Origin: Prado023 sp963700475
GTDB taxonomy: Bacteria; Actinomycetota; Actinomycetes; S36-B12; CAIYMF01
DNA: 64,000 nucleotides
Direction of reading: 5' to 3'
NCBI GenBank assembly: GCA_963700475.1
Contig: CAVOXR010000015.1
Span: 248,001 to 312,000, forward strand
Shown: positions 58,600 to 64,000 of the stretch, piece by piece
Layout: each line of letters opens with the position of its first letter
Position numbering within the stretch: position 1 is the first letter of the stretch
Notes under the pieces: model-generated
What the model saw: the letters and a program-made list of their open reading frames with translations, nothing else
Database searches by the model: none
Told to the model about the DNA's origin: nothing
Program-made: the position numbers and the translations under genes

Positions 58600-59945
58600 G
58601 TGCGTCCCTTCAGGGTGCGGGGGATCCCGCTGGTGACGATCTCCACGTCATCGCAGGCTGCGGCCACAGCTGAGTTGACCCGGCCCAGCAGGTCACGGAA
58701 CAACCGGCCCGACGTCGTTGCGGGCGCGATCCCGGATCCCACCTCGTTGGTGACGAGCACGACGTCGGCCTGCGTCGTGGCCAGCGAATCGAGCAGCTCG
58801 GCCAGGGCCTCCCCGACGGCTGCCTCAGCCGCGGTGGCGTCCTCCCAGGCGTCGGCCCTGTCGACGGTGGCCGTGACCCAGAGCGTCAGGCAGTCCACAA
58901 GGATGGTCTCCTCCGGCTCGGCGTCCCGGAGCATGTCGGCCACCTGGGCGGTCTCGCTCAGCCGCCACGCCGGGGGTCGGCGGTGGCGGTGCCGTGCGAT
59001 CCGCTCGACCCACTCAGGGTCGTCCGGGTAGGTCGGAGCAGTGGCCACGTAGGTGACCGGGGCACGGCCGTCCATCAGCGACTCCGCGTGGTGGCTCTTG
59101 CCGCTGCGGGCACCACCCGTGACGAGCAGCCGTCGGCCCCCCCGCCGCCCCGCCGGACCGATCTGCAGGACTGTTCCGTCGCGGACCACCTCGGCCCCGA
59201 TCCCCGCCAGGCGTTGCGGCAGGTCGATCGGGTTGTGGTGCGACAGGTGGACCGCGATGACCCGTGCGTCCGTGGCCAGCCGTCCGTCGGCGCGCAGCCG
59301 TGCAACCTCGTGGCCGAACGACGGCAGGTCGAGATGAGCGCTGGCGTGGTCGGTCGTGTCGCCGAACGTCAGCTCGAGGAGAACCACGTCGTAGGGGCCG
59401 GCGAGGTCGTCGTGCGGGAGGGCTGCAGTGTCTGTCGCGTACAGCAGGGTGGCGTCGTCGCCGGCGATCTCGAACAGCAGCGCCGTCCCGTCGTGCTCGC
59501 GGCCCCCGCGCGTTGAGTGCGCGGCCGGGAGCGCACGCACCCGCAGCACGCCCGCTGCGCCGTCGACCGCCAGCGAATCCCCGGCCGCCAGCTCGCGGAA
59601 CTCGACGTGCGCATCGGGGCCGACCCACTGCCGGCAGCGCTCGATCGCCTGGCTTGGTCCGGCCACCCGCAGCCGCGGCCCTGAGGCCCAGGACCACGCG
59701 AGCAGGAACGCCGGGTCAAGATGGTCGGGGTGGTCGTGCGTGATGAGCACGGTGCGCACGCCACTGAGGTCGACGCCGCCGGACCCGGCATCCGGTCCGG
59801 GATCGATCAGCAGGCAGCCGTCGACGAGCGCACTGGTGCGCGACCTGAGCACGCGGGCCTCCCGCGCCCATTGGCAGCGGTCACACCGGCACCACGGGTT
59901 GGGCCAGCGGTCAGCGCTGCCGGTGCCCAGCAGGTCCACGCGCAT
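58581..59945 (-). CDS. cobU: Metallo-beta-lactamase-fold hydrolase fused to CobU (adenosylcobinamide kinase/guanylyltransferase)
   Basis: A 454-residue two-domain protein. Residues 1-265 form an MBL-fold hydrolase with HxHxDH at 70-75 (ITHDHPDHLD), Cys-rich WCRCDRCQW near 18-25 as in PhnP-like proteins, and later His and Asp ligands (PAAHSTRGG, YATDTAAL, LSHHNP). Residues 272-454 form CobU with P-loop GGARSGKS (277-284), the ILVDCLTLWV strand and VLVTNEVGSGIAP. CobU phosphorylates adenosylcobinamide and adds GMP. The MBL part may act on a corrinoid or nucleotide-related phosphate or cyclic ester. No frame shift separates the halves. Its ATG overlaps the stop of the S-component gene by one base. 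Confidence 0.92.
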   Translation of the reverse strand: MRVDLLGTGSADRWPNPWCRCDRCQWAREARVLRSRTSALVDGCLLIDPGPDAGSGGVDLSGVRTVLITHDHPDHLDPAFLLAWSWASGPRLRVAGPSQAIERCRQWVGPDAHVEFRELAAGDSLAVDGAAGVLRVRALPAAHSTRGGREHDGTALLFEIAGDDATLLYATDTAALPHDDLAGPYDVVLLELTFGDTTDHASAHLDLPSFGHEVARLRADGRLATDARVIAVHLSHHNPIDLPQRLAGIGAEVVRDGTVLQIGPAGRRGGRRLLVTGGARSGKSHHAESLMDGRAPVTYVATAPTYPDDPEWVERIARHRHRRPPAWRLSETAQVADMLRDAEPEETILVDCLTLWVTATVDRADAWEDATAAEAAVGEALAELLDSLATTQADVVLVTNEVGSGIAPATTSGRLFRDLLGRVNSAVAAACDDVEIVTSGIPRTLKGRTWTSST

Positions 59946-60787
59946 CAGCGGCTCGGCTCCACATCGGATACGGGCTCACCGAGCACGACGGGTGGGTCGA
60001 ACGTGGGTCGGGCGTCGAACGCCGCGATCCGGCTCGTCCTCCGCAGAGCGGCCAACACGCGGCTCCCGAGCAGCACGACGGCCATGCAGGACAACGCGGC
60101 GCGGGGCAGGTCGTACCCGAGCGAGGTGGTCAGGTTGAACCGGAACCAGTGCGCGATGTTGACTGCCGCGCCAGCCCCGGGAATGAACGACAGCGCTTCG
60201 GGAAGTCCGGTGGCGGTCGGCCAGAACCACAGGTTGAGCAGCCAGCCGTAGGCCACGGCCGCCATGGCGGAGTAGGCCGCGAGGATGGGGATCTCGCCCC
60301 GTGCGGGCAGCCGCCCAGCAAGCATCCCGGCACCCAGCCCGACCCACGCCGCACCGATCATCTGGAACGGCAGCCATGGGCCGACGGCGCCGGTCAGCAG
60401 GGCCGAGGCGAGGATGCAGACCGCCCCCAGGACGAAGCCGAAGCCTGCGCCGAGGGCGTACCCGCCCAGCACGATCACGATCCAGATCGGCTCCAGCCCG
60501 GCGATGCCTGCGCCCAGCGCTCGCAGGGCGGCGGCGGTTGCGGCCAGGACCCCGAGCAGGGCGACGGCCTTGGCGCCCATGGCCCCGTCGGCCACAAGGC
60601 TCAGCGTCAGGGCCATGAGCAGGGGCACGAGCAGCCCGAAGATGAGCGGGGCATCGTTGGCGTGCGCCAGGATCTCGGAGCCGCGTGGGGCGAGGATCGG
60701 CCAGAGGAATGCCAGCACCCCGACCACGCTGGTCGCGGCGACCGCCGCGGCGCTGCGAGTGGAGAAGGGGATGGCGCGGGGGCTCAT
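59945..60787 (-). CDS. ECF transporter substrate-binding (S) component, probably for cobalamin or a precursor
   Basis: A 280-residue membrane protein with six or more spans, ending in a cytosolic tail (AFDARPTFDPPVVLGE). Its place between fused ECF ATPases and cobU/cobT/cobS makes a corrinoid (cobinamide or B12) the most likely substrate, like CbrT-type S components. Blocks such as IWIVIVLGGYALGAGFGFVLGA and LPFQMIGAAWVGLGAGML fit S components of this kind. ATG at 60787 overlaps the ATPase stop (ATGA). The longer frame to 60832 is not used because it adds an Arg-rich stretch before MSPRAIPF. Confidence 0.83.
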   Translation of the reverse strand: MSPRAIPFSTRSAAAVAATSVVGVLAFLWPILAPRGSEILAHANDAPLIFGLLVPLLMALTLSLVADGAMGAKAVALLGVLAATAAALRALGAGIAGLEPIWIVIVLGGYALGAGFGFVLGAVCILASALLTGAVGPWLPFQMIGAAWVGLGAGMLAGRLPARGEIPILAAYSAMAAVAYGWLLNLWFWPTATGLPEALSFIPGAGAAVNIAHWFRFNLTTSLGYDLPRAALSCMAVVLLGSRVLAALRRTSRIAAFDARPTFDPPVVLGEPVSDVEPSR

Positions 60788-62424
60788 ACCGACTCCGCCA
60801 GTGCATCGGCGACCTGGCCGACCGTGAGCCACGGCTCGGGCGTGAGGATCTTGGCGACCTGGGGCGCGAACAGCGGCGAGCTCCGCACGACCGCCCCGGT
60901 GGCTCCGTCGGCGACGATCTCGCCGTCGGCGATGACGGCCACCCGGGTTGCCACCTCGGCGACCAGTTCCACGTCGTGCGTGGCGAGAACGACGGTGTGC
61001 CCGGCTCGCCGCACCGTGTGCAGGAAGTCGATCAGGCGGCGCTTGGCGCCGTAGTCCAGGCCACGGGTCGGCTCATCGAGCAACAGGATCGTCGGGCTTG
61101 CGGCCAGGACGACGGCGAGGGCGAGCGCGAGGCGCTGACCCTCGGACAGGTCGCGGGGATGCCGGCTCGCGTCGATGCCGGGAGCCAGGGCGGACAGGAT
61201 GCCGGCGGCGGTCCCGACGGCGGCGTGCGCGGACGCGTCTGCGTCACCGCACTCGCGCCCGACTGTGGTCGCGTAGAGCAGGTCTGCGGGCTCCTGTGGC
61301 ACGAGCCCCACGGTGCTGAGCAGCGCATGTCCGGCGAGCGCGCGGGGGTCGGCGCCGCCCATCCGAACAGTCCCGGCGTCCGGTGCGCGCATTCCTGCCA
61401 TCGTGGACAGCAGGGTGGACTTGCCCGCCCCGTTGCGCCCCATGAGCGCCATGACCTCGCCCGGGACGACCTCGAGGTCGACCTTGCGCAGCACCGGGAC
61501 CCCGCGGTACCCGGCGGTCAGGTCGCGCACCCGCACCCGGCCAGCGTCCGGATCCTCGGGCACAGCCGTCGGGGTGCCCGGTCCGGGATCGATCGGCGCG
61601 GGCAGCGCGCGCAGTCGGGCGCGCAGGGGCCCTGCGGCGCGCCGGGCATCACGGACGGATAGCGGCAGGGGGTCCCAGCCGGCCAGGCGCCCAAGCTCGA
61701 CAACGGGTGGCGCGACCGGCGCCCCGGCCATCATGAACGCCGGCTCACCGGTGGTGACCCGGCCATCAGCAACGACCAGCACCTGGTCGGCGTACTGGAT
61801 GACGCGCTCGAGGCGGTGCTCGGCCAGCACCACCGTGATCCCCAGGTCGTGCACGAGGCGCTGAAGCGCGGCCAGCACCTCCTCGGCGGCACCCGGGTCC
61901 AGGGCCGAGGTCGGCTCGTCGAGGACCAGGATCCGTGGGTGGCTCGTGAGCGCAGCGCCGATCGCGACACGCTGGCGCTGGCCGCCCGACAGCGACGTCA
62001 ATGCCCGGTGGCGGAGGTCGGCCAGCCCGAGCAGGTCCAGGGTCTCCTCCACCCGGCGGCGCATGGTCTCCGGCTCGATGCCCAGGCACTCCATGCCGTA
62101 GGCCAGCTCGTCCTCGACGATCTCGGCGACGAACCCGGCCAGGGGGTCCTGGCCAACCATGCCCACGACGTCGGCGAGCTCGCGCGGGGGGTTGGTGCGG
62201 GTGTCGCGCCCAGCGATCGTCACGCGGCCGGACAGCGTGCCGCCGGTGAAGTGCGGGACCAGCCCGTTGAGGCAGCGAAGCAGCGTCGACTTGCCCGAGC
62301 CGGTCTCGCCGACGACCAGGACGAGCTCACCCTCCGGGATGTCCAGCTCGACGCCGTGCAGGGTGGGGCGGACAGCGCCCTCGTAGGTGACGCTGACCTT
62401 CTCGAAGCGGATGGCGCTGGTCAC
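60784..62424 (-). CDS. ECF transporter ATPase, two ATP-binding domains fused
   Basis: A 546-residue protein with two complete ABC ATPase domains, replacing the separate EcfA1 and EcfA2. Domain 1 has Walker A VVGETGSGKST (38-47), signature LTSLSGGQRQRVAIG and Walker B ILVLDEPTSALDPG. Domain 2 (from about 310) has Walker A MGRNGAGKST, signature DLSEGQRLALAL and Walker B ILLLDEPTRGLDYG. It drives the EcfT/S-component complex. The GTG at 62424 lies within GTGA overlapping the ecfT stop, and AGGAGGG lies just upstream. The frame continues upstream to 62736 but that part is a shadow inside ecfT. Confidence 0.94.
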   Translation of the reverse strand: MTSAIRFEKVSVTYEGAVRPTLHGVELDIPEGELVLVVGETGSGKSTLLRCLNGLVPHFTGGTLSGRVTIAGRDTRTNPPRELADVVGMVGQDPLAGFVAEIVEDELAYGMECLGIEPETMRRRVEETLDLLGLADLRHRALTSLSGGQRQRVAIGAALTSHPRILVLDEPTSALDPGAAEEVLAALQRLVHDLGITVVLAEHRLERVIQYADQVLVVADGRVTTGEPAFMMAGAPVAPPVVELGRLAGWDPLPLSVRDARRAAGPLRARLRALPAPIDPGPGTPTAVPEDPDAGRVRVRDLTAGYRGVPVLRKVDLEVVPGEVMALMGRNGAGKSTLLSTMAGMRAPDAGTVRMGGADPRALAGHALLSTVGLVPQEPADLLYATTVGRECGDADASAHAAVGTAAGILSALAPGIDASRHPRDLSEGQRLALALAVVLAASPTILLLDEPTRGLDYGAKRRLIDFLHTVRRAGHTVVLATHDVELVAEVATRVAVIADGEIVADGATGAVVRSSPLFAPQVAKILTPEPWLTVGQVADALAESV

Positions 62425-63566
62425 GGGTGCCCTCCTGCCATGCGAGGCCGCCCGGTGCTGGGGAGCGGGGGTGTCCAGAACGCGGGGCCGATCGCGACCA
62501 GCACCGCGACAGCCGGCACGAGCACCAGCTCGGGCCACGTCAGCGGGACGGTCCTCACCAGCAACGTGGTCGGCGACCACGCGAGGAAGGTGCCGGCGAC
62601 CAGGGCACCGGACGCCGCGGTCAACCACTCGGGCGACCGCCACGGGTCCGGACGGTAGGCGGTCCGCGGGCTCCGGCGACCAGCTGCGCGCAGGCCGAGG
62701 ATCGCCAGGAGGACCCCGCCGCCCAGCATCGGCCACCCGAGCAGGCGTGGCGCCGCCGAGTCGAACAGGGCGTAGAGCCCCACGAGGACGCCGGCGAACC
62801 CGGCGAGGACGAGGCCGGCCTGGGCGCGGCGCTCGCGCGGGGTGACCTGTCCGGAGCGGCCGTAGCCTCGGCTGTCCATGGCCGCAGCCAGCTGGATCGA
62901 GCGCTCGAGTCCGCCGTCGAGCACCGGGCCGCTTGACCGGGCGAACGCCGCGATGCGCCCCTCGTCATGCCCGCGCAGCCGCCGGGCCGAGCTGACCCGA
63001 CGGGCATCGGCGAGCAGGTGCGGCGCGAACGTCAGCGCCACGACCACGGCGACGCCCACCTCGTACAGGGCGGCAGGCACCGACCTCAGCAAGCGGCTCG
63101 GGGGAGTCAGGGAGTTCGCTGCCCCCACGCACGCGATCATCACCGCGAGGCGAAGGCCCTCGGTCGCGCCGATCAGCACCGACTCCCAGGTGATCAGGCC
63201 CCCGAGACGGACCCCCGCCATCCAGTCGGGCAGTGCGATCTCCGGGAGGGTGAACGCGACGGTCAGGCCAACCGGGGCGCCGAGCAGGACCTGGAGGAGC
63301 GTGCGTGCGACGACGACCACCACTCCCAGGCGCAGGGCCGCCGAGAATGCACCGGCCCACTCCGCATCGGGTCGACGCGCGGAGACAACGACCGCCAGGC
63401 AGCCCAGGATCAACCCGAGGACCAGCGGGTTGGTCGTGCGCGATGCGGCGACCAGCAGCCCGAGCGCCCAGGCCCACCACGCGAGCGGATGCAGGCTGCG
63501 GGGCAGCCGTCCGGTCATCCCGACCGCGGGCGCGGGGCCGGGTCGGGTCGTGGTGGGCAGGGCCAT
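62421..63566 (-). CDS. ecfT: ECF transporter transmembrane (T) component
   Basis: A 381-residue EcfT-like protein. About five N-terminal membrane spans are followed by a cytosolic helix pair with DARRVSSARRLRGHDEGRIA, the Ala-Arg coupling-motif region, and AAAMDSRGYGRSG. Further hydrophobic segments extend the C-terminus beyond the usual 250-270 residues. It transmits ATPase movements to the S component. ATG at 63566 comes 10 bases after the upstream gene's stop; its own stop overlaps the ATPase start. Confidence 0.9.
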   Translation of the reverse strand: MALPTTTRPGPAPAVGMTGRLPRSLHPLAWWAWALGLLVAASRTTNPLVLGLILGCLAVVVSARRPDAEWAGAFSAALRLGVVVVVARTLLQVLLGAPVGLTVAFTLPEIALPDWMAGVRLGGLITWESVLIGATEGLRLAVMIACVGAANSLTPPSRLLRSVPAALYEVGVAVVVALTFAPHLLADARRVSSARRLRGHDEGRIAAFARSSGPVLDGGLERSIQLAAAMDSRGYGRSGQVTPRERRAQAGLVLAGFAGVLVGLYALFDSAAPRLLGWPMLGGGVLLAILGLRAAGRRSPRTAYRPDPWRSPEWLTAASGALVAGTFLAWSPTTLLVRTVPLTWPELVLVPAVAVLVAIGPAFWTPPLPSTGRPRMAGGHP

Positions 63567-63575
63567 GGCGTGGGC

Positions 63576-64000
63576 CTACTCGGCTGACGGGGCTGCGCGC
63601 CGACGCTTCGGGATCCAGAACGCCAACCCGATGAGCAGGGCCAGGACCAGGGCGCCGACGGCGAACCCCGCCCACGATGTGCTGCCCGAATCTGCGGTGG
63701 TGGTGGCTGCGGCGGTGGTCCCGGCGGCTGCCACGACTGCGGGGTTCGGCTGTTCGTCCTTGGCGGCAGTCGCGGCGGCCGCGGCATCAGCGTCGGACAC
63801 CTCGTTGCCGCACTCGCCCTCGGGGTAGCCGTTGATGGAGCAGATCAGTCCGCCGTCCTCGGCGACCGCACCGGCGGCGGCCAGGGCCTGGTTGCCGGTG
63901 GAACCCTCGGGGACCGTGACGCATGAGACGACGTCGCCAGGCGGGGTCTGCCCCGTGGGGGCATCGGCGGCGTAGCCGGCATCGACCACCACCGCCACTC
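63576..64000 (-). CDS. Exported, membrane-anchored protein of the ECF operon (5' end outside window)
   Basis: The C-terminal 141 residues of a longer protein; the frame is open at the right edge. The visible part has a folded region with three cysteines (VSCVTVPEGSTGNQAL; LICSINGYPEGECG), then an Ala/Thr-rich linker, one membrane span (WAGFAVGALVLALLIGLAFW) and a basic RRR tail. This is an outside-domain-plus-anchor layout. Proteins of similar layout precede ECF modules in some actinobacteria and may help capture the substrate at the cell surface. Any cobalamin riboswitch would lie beyond this gene and cannot be seen. Confidence 0.75.
   Translation of the reverse strand, partial: VAVVVDAGYAADAPTGQTPPGDVVSCVTVPEGSTGNQALAAAGAVAEDGGLICSINGYPEGECGNEVSDADAAAAATAAKDEQPNPAVVAAAGTTAAATTTADSGSTSWAGFAVGALVLALLIGLAFWIPKRRRAAPSAE

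Noticed and set aside
1..64000. rRNA, tRNA, CRISPR arrays, insertion sequences, phage genes
   Set aside because: I scanned for clover-leaf-like segments, regularly spaced repeats, DDE transposase motifs and integrase motifs and found none I could support. Short tRNA genes could be missed by eye.

Overview
The window is very GC-rich, gene-dense DNA from an actinobacterium. Most codons end in G or C, and GTG starts are common (one TTG). Actinobacterial markers are a multidomain type I fatty acid synthase beside acpS, the glnA/glnE/glnA2 set, a DUF222 HNH endonuclease, RDD and DUF4191 proteins, and a two-lipoyl 2-oxoacid dehydrogenase E2. From memory, the order cobT-cobS ... gcvT-pepA-dlaT/sucB-SDR-lipB-lipA-DUF4191-RDD-glnA1-glnE-glnA2 is also found around Rv2207-Rv2222c in Mycobacterium tuberculosis. 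I cannot name a genus.

Layout. 1-5.2 kb: 5' part of nadE (-), then glnA2-glnE (+). 5.3-15.0 kb: fas-acpS (+). 15.0-20.6 kb (-): a TetR regulator, a DUF3592 protein, a UspA-like/M23 peptidase fusion, a large polytopic membrane protein and a 51-residue membrane protein. 20.7-27.5 kb: accessory genes with long gaps (2H phosphoesterase, DUF222-HNH with an SOS-box-like site, peptidase E, pterin dehydratase/VOC fusion, DHFR-like reductase, AhpD-like protein). 27.8-33.4 kb (+): WS/DGAT acyltransferase, aldehyde dehydrogenase, GMC oxidoreductase and TetR, which looks like a fatty alcohol/aldehyde/neutral-lipid operon. 33.6-43.0 kb: a giant SCO7613-like membrane protein, CPBP protease, nitrilase, GNAT and two unknown proteins. 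43.3-56.6 kb: conserved housekeeping block (glnA1 with an upstream GlnR-box array, RDD, DUF4191, lipA, lipB, SDR, sucB, lpd, pepA, gcvT, a lipoprotein). 56.6-64.0 kb (-): cobalamin assembly and ECF transport operon (surface protein, ecfT, fused ecfA, S component, MBL-CobU, CobT, CobS), with nearly every junction overlapping by 1-19 bases.

How genes fit together. GlnE modifies GlnA1 at a tyrosine that is present here (Y405), and a four-half-site GlnR array precedes glnA1. LipB and LipA make the lipoyl groups carried by SucB and reoxidised by Lpd; GcvT belongs to another lipoyl-dependent system. AcpS supplies phosphopantetheine to the ACP domain of Fas. The ECF module and CobU/T/S together look like a corrinoid uptake and salvage unit.

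Caution. I count 17 places where an otherwise good gene changes reading frame. These affect fas, glnA1, cobT, WS/DGAT, the aldehyde dehydrogenase, both SCO7613-like genes, the CPBP protease, nitrilase and GNAT. Fifteen read as one surplus base and two as one missing base. This bias, and its presence in fas and glnA1, points to uncorrected sequence error rather than gene decay. I saw no rRNA, tRNA, CRISPR array or transposase.
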